Source of the DNA: a virus
Strand: one strand, 5' to 3'
DNA: 64,000 nucleotides
IMG/VR virus record: IMGVR_UViG_3300042569_001787
Coordinates: 1 to 64,000 of that record
Of the stretch, positions 33,852 through 40,747 are shown one piece after another. Numbering within the stretch: position 1 is the stretch's first letter; every line of letters starts with the position of its first letter. A program made the translations under genes and the position numbers. The notes beneath the pieces were generated by a model. It did not search any database. It saw only the letters and a program-made list of their open reading frames with translations, and was not told the DNA's origin.

Positions 33852-33925
33852 GGCTTCGTAGCTCAATTGGACAGAGCAACACACTTCTAATGTGTAGGTT
33901 ACTGGTTCGAATCCAGTCGAGGTCA
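33852..33925 (+). tRNA. tRNA-Arg (TCT)
   Basis: Acceptor GGCTTCG / CGAGGTC, D-arm GCTC...GAGC, anticodon loop CTTCTAA in an ACACA/TGTGT stem, T-loop TTCGAAT in CTGG/CCAG. Reads AGA codons, which are common in this AT-rich genome. 3' CCA not encoded. Confidence 0.95.
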
Positions 33926-33939
33926 CTAAAATTTATTAT

Positions 33940-34191
33940 ATGGGAAGACATGACAATATCTTAGAACAAGAACACAACGAGTTTGTTAATAGCGAACTAT
34001 TTTGTCAAATGATTACGGAAAAAATAGAAAATTCACATTTTCATAAATATGATGGTATAACACCTGAAGGGTTTTTACTTATACCCGAACAAACCTTAGA
34101 AAGGTTGAAAGATTTTGAAACTTGGAAAGAGTGGAAAAATAATCCATCAATTTTAAAAAAAATGATGATTGACGATTTAAAAAATGAATAA
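33940..34191 (+). CDS. Small hypothetical protein
   Basis: 83 residues, acidic and helical, with two Trp-containing segments (LKDFETWKEWKNNPSIL). Begins 14 nt after tRNA-Arg, so it is probably co-transcribed with it. No family recognised. Confidence 0.55.
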   Translation: MGRHDNILEQEHNEFVNSELFCQMITEKIENSHFHKYDGITPEGFLLIPEQTLERLKDFETWKEWKNNPSILKKMMIDDLKNE

Positions 34192-34195
34192 TTTT

Positions 34196-34225
34196 TTTGT
34201 AGATTAAAAAAAAATAGTACATTTG
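34196..34225 (+). promoter_or_regulatory. Host-type promoter TTTG-N18-TACATTTG
   Basis: -7 box at 34218-34225 lies 4 nt before ATG 34230. Confidence 0.6.
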
Positions 34226-34229
34226 TGGT

Positions 34230-34937
34230 ATGAAATATTCAGCACTTAAAGACATCGTTTATATTGGTTTGATGGTTTTTGTTATCGGAGGAACCAATGA
34301 GTATTTGGAAAAATACGACTATAGTTATGACAAAGTAATGGGTTCTTTGGAGTCTGAGGCAAAAAGACTTGACAAAGTTTACGGTTATGACAAGAACTAT
34401 TCAAAAGAAGAAGAGGTTAAAATTACTGATTCAAAACAACCATCTTCAACTGAAGTTAGTTCTGACCGAGTAATCAACATCCACGGTTTTGGTAAATATA
34501 CTCAAAGTGACCTTTATACAATCAAAGAAGGTGTTGAAAACTTCTACGGTATCCGTTGTGTCATCTCTGAAAGTGTTGAGTCAGATGATTTTTACTATGA
34601 CAATAACACTAACGTATTATTAGCGTACAAAGTATTAACATTATCTGTTGGTAAATCAAATATGAATATGTATGTTACTGACGAACCATTATGTAATGAA
34701 AATTCTAATGATTTGATTAGTGGACACGCAAGAATTAATTGTGACGGCTCTGTTATCAGTACTAAAGAAATGAGAAACAACAATCACTATAATAATACTA
34801 GTTTAGTTCATACTGCGGTACACGAATTAGGACATAACTTTGGGTTATCTCACTGTAATAACCAATCTTGTATCATGAAATCTCACGGTTTAGACACTAA
34901 AGAGTTCTGTAATGAGTGTAAATTAAAAATTAATTAG
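34230..34937 (+). CDS. Membrane-anchored archaemetzincin-like metalloprotease
   Basis: 235 residues. N-terminal anchor or signal segment IVYIGLMVFVIGG. Catalytic region near residue 198: HELGHNFGLSHC, then four residues, CIM (Met-turn), and FCNEC. This is the archaemetzincin order of zinc site and cysteine pairs, though the spacing from Met to the last CxxC is shorter than usual. Acts probably outside the cytoplasm. The promoter abuts the ATG, so the mRNA should be leaderless. Confidence 0.8.
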   Translation: MKYSALKDIVYIGLMVFVIGGTNEYLEKYDYSYDKVMGSLESEAKRLDKVYGYDKNYSKEEEVKITDSKQPSSTEVSSDRVINIHGFGKYTQSDLYTIKEGVENFYGIRCVISESVESDDFYYDNNTNVLLAYKVLTLSVGKSNMNMYVTDEPLCNENSNDLISGHARINCDGSVISTKEMRNNNHYNNTSLVHTAVHELGHNFGLSHCNNQSCIMKSHGLDTKEFCNECKLKIN

Positions 34938-34965
34938 TGATAATTTTTTTACATCAATAAACAAA

Positions 34966-34993
34966 AAAAGGGGGATAATTCCCCCTTTTTTCT
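34966..34993. terminator. Bidirectional terminator
   Basis: AAAAAAGGGGGA / TCCCCCTTTTTT around a short loop; serves the 34230 gene and the convergent holin-like gene. Confidence 0.8.
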
Positions 34994-35012
34994 TTGATTT
35001 GGTATTTATCAA

Positions 35013-35177
35013 CTATTTCTTTTTAGAAATAATTGACCACACACCACCTACAAGTGTAACCGCTGCTCCGATAAGTTCTTGTACTGATGAATCAGTTGCA
35101 AGACCTTTCATAATCAGGATACCACCTACAAAAGTAAGTGCGTGTCTAACGATACCTTGGATTTGTTCTTTAGTCAT
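35013..35177 (-). CDS. Small hydrophobic protein, holin-like
   Basis: 54 residues: MTKEQIQGIVRHALTFVGGI, LIMKGLATDSSVQELIGAAV, then TLVGGVWSIISKKK. Two membrane segments joined by a short polar turn, charged tail; size and layout fit a small class II holin. A late-type box lies 31 nt upstream and a terminator downstream. Confidence 0.55.
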   Translation of the reverse strand: MTKEQIQGIVRHALTFVGGILIMKGLATDSSVQELIGAAVTLVGGVWSIISKKK

Positions 35178-35208
35178 TTTTAATGTTGATTAAAGGTTTA
35201 TGCCAGAC

Positions 35209-35216
35209 TATAAATA
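35209..35216 (-). promoter_or_regulatory. Late-type promoter box TATTTATA
   Basis: 31 nt before the minus-strand ATG at 35177. Confidence 0.4.
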
Positions 35217-35236
35217 TCAAAAAAATAGTAAAACAG

Positions 35237-35279
35237 TCTTTTGGTCTAATGGTAGGACCCGTGGTTTTGGGTTAAAAGA
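35237..35279 (+). ncRNA. tRNA-like remnant without T-arm
   Basis: TCTTTT (35237-35242) pairs with AAAAGA (35274-35279) around a D-arm-like GTCTAATGGTAGGAC and an anticodon-arm-like ACCC/GGGT hairpin with TTTTGG. No T-arm follows. Could be a decayed tRNA (Gln- or Pro-like) or a small tRNA mimic. Confidence 0.35.
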
Positions 35280-35344
35280 TAAAAATTTTAATTTATTAGT
35301 TTAATATTTTTCGCACAAGTAGACTCCGATTACAAAATTTTTTG

Positions 35345-35352
35345 TATCTTTA
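35345..35352 (+). promoter_or_regulatory. Host-type -7 box TATCTTTA
   Basis: 4 nt before ATG 35357; no TTTG at -33. Confidence 0.45.
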
Positions 35353-35356
35353 CAAT

Positions 35357-35851
35357 ATGAAAGACTCACTACCATATTGTAATACAGAAAAAGCGATTAA
35401 AGGTTATGAAGAATCCCAAATTGCGAAAAATGAAAAAAATGATTGTGTTGTAAGAGCATTCGCATCTTGTTTTGATGTGTCTTACAATTATGCTCACGGA
35501 TACGTTAGAGATAACTTTGGTCGTAATAACCGTCAAGGAACTTATGGTACTGTAAATAAAATGACCAAACTTGCGGAGAATAGAACTCAAATAAATTACA
35601 AAAAAGTTAAATGTGTTGGTAAATTAAACAATTACAATAGACGCACATTAGAATATACCGTTAACGTAAAGGGTGAAAAGGTTAACCGTAAAATGACTGT
35701 TGGTACTTTTACAAAACAAAACCCTGTTGGGACATTTTTTATGTTAGTTAGTCGTCACGCTTTCACAATTAAAGATGGTGTTGTGATTGGTAACTATGAA
35801 GATTCAACCAAGAAAAAACGTATATTGTTTTATGCGTTTGAAGTAAAATAA
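35357..35851 (+). CDS. Putative papain-fold phage protein
   Basis: 164 residues from ATG 35357; the frame opens at a TTG inside the promoter box and is not used. NDCVVRAFASCFDVSYNYAH near residue 30 and LVSRHAFTIKDGVVIGN near 135 give a Cys...His...Asp/Asn order as in papain-like cysteine proteases. The family occurs in many T4-like phages; catalytic activity is unproven. Probably an early gene, given the host-type box. Confidence 0.55.
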   Translation: MKDSLPYCNTEKAIKGYEESQIAKNEKNDCVVRAFASCFDVSYNYAHGYVRDNFGRNNRQGTYGTVNKMTKLAENRTQINYKKVKCVGKLNNYNRRTLEYTVNVKGEKVNRKMTVGTFTKQNPVGTFFMLVSRHAFTIKDGVVIGNYEDSTKKKRILFYAFEVK

Positions 35852-35872
35852 TAAAAAATATTTTACAAATTG

Positions 35873-35904
35873 TTTGGCAAATCAAAAGTGATTATATATC
35901 TTTG
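35873..35904 (+). promoter_or_regulatory. Host-type promoter TTTG-N20-TATCTTTG
   Basis: -7 box 35897-35904; ATG of the next gene at 35909. Confidence 0.75.
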
Positions 35905-35908
35905 TGAT

Positions 35909-36109
35909 ATGGAAATAACAATTAACATACCCAATAGTGTTCTTAATAGAATGAAAGAACTCAAAATTACAGACGAAAATATTCAAAAAGAAATGGTAAT
36001 TGATTTTATCAACGACTCTTTGGACTCACATTACGCCAACGGAATGTTTGATAAATTCAGAAAATGGACATTAAAAAATGATAATTTTGAAGTTTATTTG
36101 GTAGATTAA
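35909..36109 (+). CDS. Small hypothetical protein, probable leaderless mRNA
   Basis: 66 residues: MEITINIPNSVLNRMKELKI, acidic helix, FDKFRKWTLKNDNFEVYLVD. ATG 35909 is chosen because the longer frame runs through the promoter. The beginning looks like a ribbon-helix-helix-type strand and helix, but this is uncertain. Confidence 0.55.
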   Translation: MEITINIPNSVLNRMKELKITDENIQKEMVIDFINDSLDSHYANGMFDKFRKWTLKNDNFEVYLVD

Positions 36110-36127
36110 AAAAAGTTTGTATCTTTG
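36097..36127 (+). promoter_or_regulatory. Host-type promoter TTTG-N19-TATCTTTG of the tRNA cluster
   Basis: TTTG 36097-36100, TATCTTTG 36120-36127. No coding start follows until after the tRNAs. Confidence 0.8.
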
Positions 36128-36133
36128 TAAGGC

Positions 36134-36308
36134 AAACAACGGGGGTAGGAAGTGAGAGGTTGATGTCCTACTCCCGTAAAGAAAGAAGAAGTTCATTGAC
36201 ATTAAAATATTGTGGTGGTAAGAAACGGGAAACTTGTAAAGTACATTAACCTGTTGACATAAGATGGTGAAACGAGAGTGTGTGTCAGCTACTTAACTGC
36301 AAATAAAT
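36134..36308 (+). ncRNA. Structured leader of the tRNA cluster
   Basis: A 12-bp hairpin (36139-36150 with 36166-36177, one G-U pair) opens the transcript. GTTCATTGACATT at 36191-36203 resembles boxA of Bacteroidota rRNA leaders. The rest, up to tRNA-His, has no ORF. May guide processing or antitermination of the tRNA transcript. Confidence 0.5.
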
Positions 36309-36382
36309 GGTAACTATAGCTCAGTTGGTAGAGCAAAGGTTTGTGGTACCTTGTGCCATGGGTTCAATTCCCATTAGTTACC
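36309..36382 (+). tRNA. tRNA-His (GTG)
   Basis: Acceptor GTAACTA / TAGTTAC with encoded G-1 opposite C73, the tRNA-His identity pair; anticodon loop TTGTGGT; T-arm ATGGG/CCCAT. Confidence 0.95.
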
Positions 36383-36394
36383 CAAAAAAAATAT

Positions 36395-36468
36395 AGTTAA
36401 TTAGCTCAGTTGGTTAGAGCAATTCCCTGATACGGAATAGGTCATTGGTTCGAGTCCAATATTAACTA
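36395..36468 (+). tRNA. tRNA-Ile (GAT)
   Basis: Acceptor AGTTAAT / ATTAACT, discriminator A, anticodon loop CTGATAC in ATTCC/GGAAT, normal D- and T-arms. Confidence 0.95.
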
Positions 36469-36473
36469 CATAT

Positions 36474-36546
36474 CGCGGGATGTGGAAATTGGTCATCCGC
36501 TCGGTCTCATAAGCCGAGATTACAGGTTCGAGCCCTGTTCCCGCAA
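36474..36546 (+). tRNA. tRNA-Met (CAT), initiator-like
   Basis: With the T-stem set at ACAGG/CCTGT, the acceptor is CGCGGGA / TCCCGCA: pairs 2-7 are perfect and position 1:72 is a C-A mismatch, the mark of bacterial initiator tRNA. Anticodon loop CTCATAA. Two G-C pairs plus a G-U in the lower anticodon stem, against three G-C in standard initiators. Confidence 0.8.
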
Positions 36547-36554
36547 CAACAAAA

Positions 36555-36613
36555 GGGTAGAATATTCGTAAGGGCCTTTCCTGAAAGATGGCTAGCTAGG
36601 CCCGTGTCTACCC
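36555..36613 (+). ncRNA. Compact structured RNA between tRNAs
   Basis: 59 nt closed by GGGTAGA / TCTACCC, with an inner GGGCCT / AGGCCC stem and a CTTT-CCTG-AAAG hairpin. Not foldable as a tRNA (no T-loop, no D-arm). Unknown. Confidence 0.45.
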
Positions 36614-36622
36614 TGATTTTTG

Positions 36623-36692
36623 GTCCCATCGACTATCGGTTAGGTCGTCAGGTTTTCATCCTGGAAAGTCGGGTTCGATTCCCGGTGGGACT
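36623..36692 (+). tRNA. tRNA-Glu (TTC)
   Basis: Acceptor GTCCCAT / GTGGGAC, anticodon loop TTTTCAT in TCAGG/CCTGG, T-arm CGGG/CCCG with TTCGATT. Discriminator T is unusual for tRNA-Glu. Confidence 0.9.
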
Positions 36693-36806
36693 ACTATAGC
36701 CAACCAAGCTTTACTACGATAAGGGTTCATACCTTGACTTTACTAAATAAACGCTTAATAGAACAAAGTACAAGTTCAGAGTGAGGAGCGGGTCTCACAA
36801 ACTTTT
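36693..36806 (+). other. Spacer in tRNA cluster
   Basis: 114 nt without ORF or complete tRNA. A short AAGG-GTTCATA-CCTT hairpin looks like a lone T-arm, but no acceptor stem was found. Confidence 0.4.
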
Positions 36807-36879
36807 GGTCCCGTGGTTGAATGGTTACAATTCCACCCTGTCACGGTGCGAGATACGGGTTCGAATCCCGTCGGGACCG
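36807..36879 (+). tRNA. tRNA-Asp (GTC)
   Basis: Acceptor GGTCCCG / CGGGACC, discriminator G, anticodon loop CTGTCAC; base pair 27-43 appears to be a C-C mismatch. T-arm ACGGG/CCCGT. Confidence 0.92.
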
Positions 36880-36902
36880 CAAAATAATGAATAATAACTA
36901 TT

Positions 36903-37058
36903 ATGAAAAAATTTAGATTGCCACGAAAGATTAAAAAAAAATTAAAAAATAATTTATACACCTATCCAAAAAGTGAAAGAAATACTTACTTAATTGCTTG
37001 GCCATATAAATACGAAAAAGATTATATTGCATACAAAAAAGGATTGTTAAGAAGTTAG
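36903..37058 (+). CDS. Small basic hypothetical protein
   Basis: 51 residues: MKKFRLPRKIKKKLKNNLY, PKSERNTYLIAWPYKYEKDY, IAYKKGLLRS. Strongly basic N-terminal half and an aromatic C-terminal half. Directly follows tRNA-Asp on the same transcript. Resembles short proteins common in flavophages; role unknown. Confidence 0.55.
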   Translation: MKKFRLPRKIKKKLKNNLYTYPKSERNTYLIAWPYKYEKDYIAYKKGLLRS

Positions 37059-37084
37059 CGATAATAATCAGAACCCTTGGTAGT

Positions 37085-37115
37085 TTTGTTTTTTAATAAA
37101 AAAATAGTATCTTTG
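37085..37115 (+). promoter_or_regulatory. Host-type promoter TTTG-N19-TATCTTTG
   Basis: TTTG 37085-37088, -7 box 37108-37115; ATG 37140 gives a leader of about 18 nt. Confidence 0.75.
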
Positions 37116-37139
37116 TACCTTAATTAAAAATAATGTGTA

Positions 37140-37649
37140 ATGAATATATTTTTTTTAGACGAGAATCCTACATTATCAGCTCAATATCATGTTGACAAAC
37201 ACGTAGTTAAAATGATTTTGGAAACCGCTCAGTTATTGTGTGGTGTTCATCACATGACCGTACATGATAAAATACATGATACCGGCCAAGTACCGTACAA
37301 GTTATCACATAAAAACCACCCATGTTCTATTTGGTGTCGCGAGTCATTATCAAATTATTTGTATTTGTGTGAGTTGGGTTTGGAATTAAGTAAAGAATAC
37401 ACTTACCGATACGGTAAACGACATAAATCTCAAGATGTAATTGAATGGTGTTTGATTAATAAACCAAACATCCCTGATATTGAATTTACAGACCCAGCTA
37501 AGGCGATGCCTGATGAGTTTAAAGTTGATTCTGTTGTAGAATCTTACAGAAATTATTACATGGGGGCTAAATCTAATTTAGCAGCTTGGAAAAACAGAGA
37601 AAAACCTTTTTGGTTTGAAAAAAAAGAATTAACTTTGGAATATGATTAA
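37140..37649 (+). CDS. Conserved T4-like phage protein of unknown function
   Basis: 169 residues. Contains MNIFFLDENPTLSAQYHVDK, HVVKMILETAQLL, KNHPCSIWCRESLSNYLYL, EYTYRYGKRHKSQ and DPAKAMPDEFK, a pattern I recognise as a widely conserved phage protein with several invariant His, Trp and Tyr. No verified activity. Followed at once by a Cys-rich protein. Confidence 0.75.
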   Translation: MNIFFLDENPTLSAQYHVDKHVVKMILETAQLLCGVHHMTVHDKIHDTGQVPYKLSHKNHPCSIWCRESLSNYLYLCELGLELSKEYTYRYGKRHKSQDVIEWCLINKPNIPDIEFTDPAKAMPDEFKVDSVVESYRNYYMGAKSNLAAWKNREKPFWFEKKELTLEYD

Positions 37650-37666
37650 AATACGGTTGTAAGATA

Positions 37667-37882
37667 ATGGCTTGTAAAGAATGTCCTTGGGTTATAAGGA
37701 ATAAACATAATGACATGATTGTGGAGTTTTCCAAAAAAATGGATAAACCCCACAACTGTCATATAAAAAACGGAGGAAAAAACCTTTGGAGTACAACAGA
37801 AAAAAATAAATGTGATGGAAGAAAAGAATACGAAGAAAGTATTATACAGGATTTAACCACCGATAAATTTAAAAAACTATAA
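37667..37882 (+). CDS. Small Cys-containing protein (DUF6283-like)
   Basis: 71 residues. MACKECPWVIRNKHNDMIVE opens with CxxCPW; further Cys at CHIKNGGKNLW and KCDGRKEYEES may complete a metal site. Likely partner of the upstream gene. A terminator follows. Confidence 0.6.
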   Translation: MACKECPWVIRNKHNDMIVEFSKKMDKPHNCHIKNGGKNLWSTTEKNKCDGRKEYEESIIQDLTTDKFKKL

Positions 37883-37907
37883 AACACGACTTAAAATCGT
37901 GTTTTTT
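37883..37907 (+). terminator. Rho-independent terminator
   Basis: AACACGA / TCGTGTT with 7-nt loop and T-run. Confidence 0.85.
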
Positions 37908-37919
37908 TGGTTATCATAA

Positions 37920-37927
37920 TATTTATT
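37920..37927 (+). promoter_or_regulatory. Late-type promoter box TATTTATT
   Basis: 17 nt before ATG 37945. Confidence 0.5.
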
Positions 37928-37944
37928 ATAAAAATATATTATTT

Positions 37945-38550
37945 ATGTCCACAGAAGTTATTGTTGCGTTTATATCAGGCGTATTAGGTCCTATTATTCT
38001 TTTATATACAAAGAACAAATTAGAGAAAAAAAAAGAAATGCCTGACATGGTTAAAGAAACACTACTAGTTAGTGAATTAATTACAACAAAAATTGAACAT
38101 ATTAAAGAAGAATTTAAAGCGGACAGAGTTTGGATAACACAATTTCATAATGGAGGTCACTTTTACCCGACAGGTAAATCAATGGCAAAATTCAGTGTCA
38201 TTTATGAGACGGTTTCCCAAAATACAAATTCAATTCAATCAAATTTTCAAAACATTCCTGTTAATTTATTTAGTAAGTCTATCAATTATTTACTGGAAAA
38301 TGATGTAATTCAAATTCACGATTATAAAGACGAATCTGTCGCAACTCACGGTTTAAAATATATTGCGGAAGATACAGGATGTAAATCAGGGTATTTATTT
38401 TCAATAAAAACAATTGATAATAAGTTTATTGGGACCTTAGGGTTAGATTTTTCAAAAAGAAAAACAAAACTTGATGTGGAGATGATAAATCACTTACAAG
38501 TTCACGCAACTTCAATTGGTGGAGTTCTTATGGGTCACCTAAATGGTTAA
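37945..38550 (+). CDS. Membrane-anchored GAF-like domain protein
   Basis: 201 residues. N-terminal membrane segment VIVAFISGVLGPIILLYT, basic stop-transfer, then a GAF/PAS-like sensor fold: ADRVWITQFHNGGHFYPTGK, AKFSVIYETVS and a closing FIGTLGLDFSKRK. GAF domains bind small ligands; the ligand is unknown. Similar proteins occur in other large phages. Late-type box upstream. Confidence 0.6.
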   Translation: MSTEVIVAFISGVLGPIILLYTKNKLEKKKEMPDMVKETLLVSELITTKIEHIKEEFKADRVWITQFHNGGHFYPTGKSMAKFSVIYETVSQNTNSIQSNFQNIPVNLFSKSINYLLENDVIQIHDYKDESVATHGLKYIAEDTGCKSGYLFSIKTIDNKFIGTLGLDFSKRKTKLDVEMINHLQVHATSIGGVLMGHLNG

Positions 38551-38568
38551 CAAACCTAAATCTCTTTA

Positions 38569-38576
38569 TATTTATT
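38569..38576 (+). promoter_or_regulatory. Late-type promoter box TATTTATT
   Basis: 3 nt before ATG 38580. Confidence 0.5.
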
Positions 38577-38579
38577 AAG

Positions 38580-39791
38580 ATGAGAAGTTATATTAACGAG
38601 AAGCCCGAATCGGTCCAACCTTTAAAATATAGTAATGTTAATTTTAAACAAATTGGTCACGGTAATCCCGCCTCTGATAAAATAAACCCATCTTTATTAA
38701 TGGACGTAAATTTAGCAGCTAAAAACGCTAATGTTATGGCCAGTGTAACAACCGCAGTTTCAGGACATAAAAAAGGTACTAGACATGAGCTTGGTTTGGC
38801 GGTTGATTTGGCAATGTTTGATAATAAAGGTTACGGTAGTAAAGAAAGTGCTCAAAAAAAAGGTATTTACGATAAAATTGAAAAATTTGTTAGAACCCTA
38901 GAATCTATGGGGTATAAAGTAAATTCTGAACGAGGTAACGATAAAGCCGTTTTATGGTTTGGATTCCCAAATCATCATCATCATGTTCATGTATCAAGAA
39001 AATCTGATAATGGTACGTCTACAGGGAGTGATACTCAATCTACAAATTTTAAAAACTTACCTGAAAAAATTAAATCCTCGATAAATAAATTAAAAACAAA
39101 GTATGGTATTAACATTACTCAATCACATATTGATAAAGAATTTAAACAAGAAGGTAATATACAACCAGATAATGGAGGGATTAATAACGAAGCTAAGAAA
39201 AGTATTGAAAAATTAATAAAAGATTGTAAAAAAGCAAACCCTAAAATTCGGTTTCCCGACGGTATTGTTTCTGATTATAGAAGTTATGATGACCAAGTAG
39301 ATAATTTTGGAAAAAAAGCTAAAGATAGGGGTGTTGATGACACACAAAAGTATAACACAATTCCTGGTTTTTCTCAACACCACACAGGAAAGGCCTTTGA
39401 CATATTTAGTACTGAACCTAGTTGGTGGGATACAAATTCAGGGGTTAAAAATTGGGTTGCGGATAATTGTAAAAAATATGGGTTTAAGGTAACTTACAAT
39501 GTTGATGGGGTACTTAGAAAAAAAGAACCTTGGCATTTATTCTATATTGGTAATGAATCAATCACAACAACGTCTAATTCAACTAACGATTCAACCTCTA
39601 ACTCAACTTCTATCTCAACTAATGATTTGACTAATGATTTGACTAATGATTTGACTAATGATTCATCACAAAGTAACGACGTTATCCAAAAATTTTTAAG
39701 CCCATTGTTAGGTTCTTTAGGGTTTAAAGAAGGTGAGGAACCAACCAATAAATTGATTGAGGATATTAAAAGAATTAAAAATTTATTATAA
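38580..39791 (+). CDS. Tandem M15-type peptidase (D-Ala-D-Ala carboxypeptidase-like)
   Basis: 403 residues with two M15 zinc domains. Domain 1 (about 20-145): GTRHELGLAVDLAMF and HHHHVHVS. Domain 2 (about 200-325): GIVSDYRSYDDQVDNFGKKA, FSQHHTGKAFDIFS and EPWHLFYIG, the VanY pattern. Both should cut peptide bonds in peptidoglycan stems. A Ser/Thr/Asn linker with NDLT repeats leads to the tail FLSPLLGSLGFKEGEE, similar to the tail of the 47375 protein. Stop overlaps the next ATG. Confidence 0.8.
   Translation: MRSYINEKPESVQPLKYSNVNFKQIGHGNPASDKINPSLLMDVNLAAKNANVMASVTTAVSGHKKGTRHELGLAVDLAMFDNKGYGSKESAQKKGIYDKIEKFVRTLESMGYKVNSERGNDKAVLWFGFPNHHHHVHVSRKSDNGTSTGSDTQSTNFKNLPEKIKSSINKLKTKYGINITQSHIDKEFKQEGNIQPDNGGINNEAKKSIEKLIKDCKKANPKIRFPDGIVSDYRSYDDQVDNFGKKAKDRGVDDTQKYNTIPGFSQHHTGKAFDIFSTEPSWWDTNSGVKNWVADNCKKYGFKVTYNVDGVLRKKEPWHLFYIGNESITTTSNSTNDSTSNSTSISTNDLTNDLTNDLTNDSSQSNDVIQKFLSPLLGSLGFKEGEEPTNKLIEDIKRIKNLL
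39621..39663 (+). repeat. 12-bp tandem repeat AATGATTTGACT
   Basis: Three full units and a partial one inside the peptidase linker, encoding NDLT. Confidence 0.9.
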
Positions 39792-40483
39792 TGGAAAAAT
39801 TTATTAACCCAGCCCCGTATGGTAATATGAAATCATCTATGATGTCAAAATCTGTTGATTTAATTGCATACCCAAATTCAAAATTAATAAATCCGTATGA
39901 CGGTGTTATTATTTTTGACAGAACACCTTCTTGTGAAAATTTTATTAAAATTAAACATGAGTTTAATGGTGATGATATATATTCCGAATTTTGTAATGTC
40001 GGTAAATCATTTGTTTCACCAGGCGATAGAATAAAACAAGGTCAAATTATTGGGTATTTCACTGACGATAGAATTAGTTACTCAATAAAAAACAATGATG
40101 ATAAAAAATTAGACGTATCAACATATCTAAAAGGGGTTGGTCCTAAAAAAGAAGAGCCTAAAAAAGAAGAACCTAAAAAAGAAGAACCTAAAAAAGAAGA
40201 CCCTAAAAAAGAAGACCCTAAAAAAAATAAACCAATACAAGATGACCCTAAACTTGATAATGACCCTAAACTTGATATTGGAAATAAAAATGTTGGGTCT
40301 GGTAATGTTTTCTTAGACACATTATTATCCCCATTTTCAATTGCCAATGATATTACCAAAGGTGTCGGTAAAAACATCAAAGGTGTCGGTAAAAACATTA
40401 AGACAGCTTTCAAAGAAGATTATGGTAATAATAAAAGACTTGTCGAACAAATAGATAAGATTAAAAAAATTATAAATAATTAA
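39791..40483 (+). CDS. Degenerate M23-like domain protein with KKEEP repeats
   Basis: 230 residues. Residues ~30-105 follow the M23/LytM hybrid-motif fold (LINPYDGVIIF, VSPGDRIKQGQIIGYFTDD), but the zinc-binding HxH is replaced (ISYSIK), so it is probably a non-catalytic wall-binding or structural version. Then KKEEPKKEEPKKEDP repeats and duplicated GVGKNIK. Translationally coupled to the M15 peptidase; the C-terminus IDKIKKIINN echoes IKRIKNLL of that protein. Confidence 0.65.
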   Translation: MEKFINPAPYGNMKSSMMSKSVDLIAYPNSKLINPYDGVIIFDRTPSCENFIKIKHEFNGDDIYSEFCNVGKSFVSPGDRIKQGQIIGYFTDDRISYSIKNNDDKKLDVSTYLKGVGPKKEEPKKEEPKKEEPKKEDPKKEDPKKNKPIQDDPKLDNDPKLDIGNKNVGSGNVFLDTLLSPFSIANDITKGVGKNIKGVGKNIKTAFKEDYGNNKRLVEQIDKIKKIINN

Positions 40484-40486
40484 ACA

Positions 40487-40513
40487 ATCCCCCTTTTTTA
40501 GGGGGTTTTTTTT
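40487..40513 (+). terminator. Rho-independent terminator
   Basis: ATCCCCC / GGGGGTT hairpin and T-run after the 40483 stop. Confidence 0.8.
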
Positions 40514-40526
40514 CTTTAAAAAAAAA

Positions 40527-40741
40527 TTTAGTAAATCAAAAAAGTTTACTTATCTTTGTACAACAAAAGAGATAGATAACAATTCAGATACAAATCTTAA
40601 AAAAAAAATAAAAAAAGATTTGGTAAATCGAAAAAGTTTACTTATCTTTGTACAACAAAAGAGATAGATAACGATTCAGATACAAATCTTTAAAAAAAAT
40701 AAAAAAAGATTTGGTAAATTGAAAAAGTTTACTTATCTTTG
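40527..40741 (+). repeat. Three tandem ~91-bp repeats, each with a host-type promoter
   Basis: -7 boxes TATCTTTG at 40551, 40643 and 40734 (start positions); -33 elements TTTA at 40527, TTTG at 40619 and 40710, all with 20-nt spacers. The sequence between boxes is nearly identical, and CAAATCTT / AAGATTTG inverted repeats lie between copies. Confidence 0.9.
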
Positions 40742-40747
40742 TAAAAC

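Noticed and set aside
36693-36806. Sixth tRNA in the cluster
   Set aside because: Only a T-arm-like hairpin is present; no acceptor or anticodon arm can be paired.
40527-40741. CRISPR array
   Set aside because: Repeats are ~91 bp, contain full promoters and are contiguous without variable spacers; no cas genes are near.
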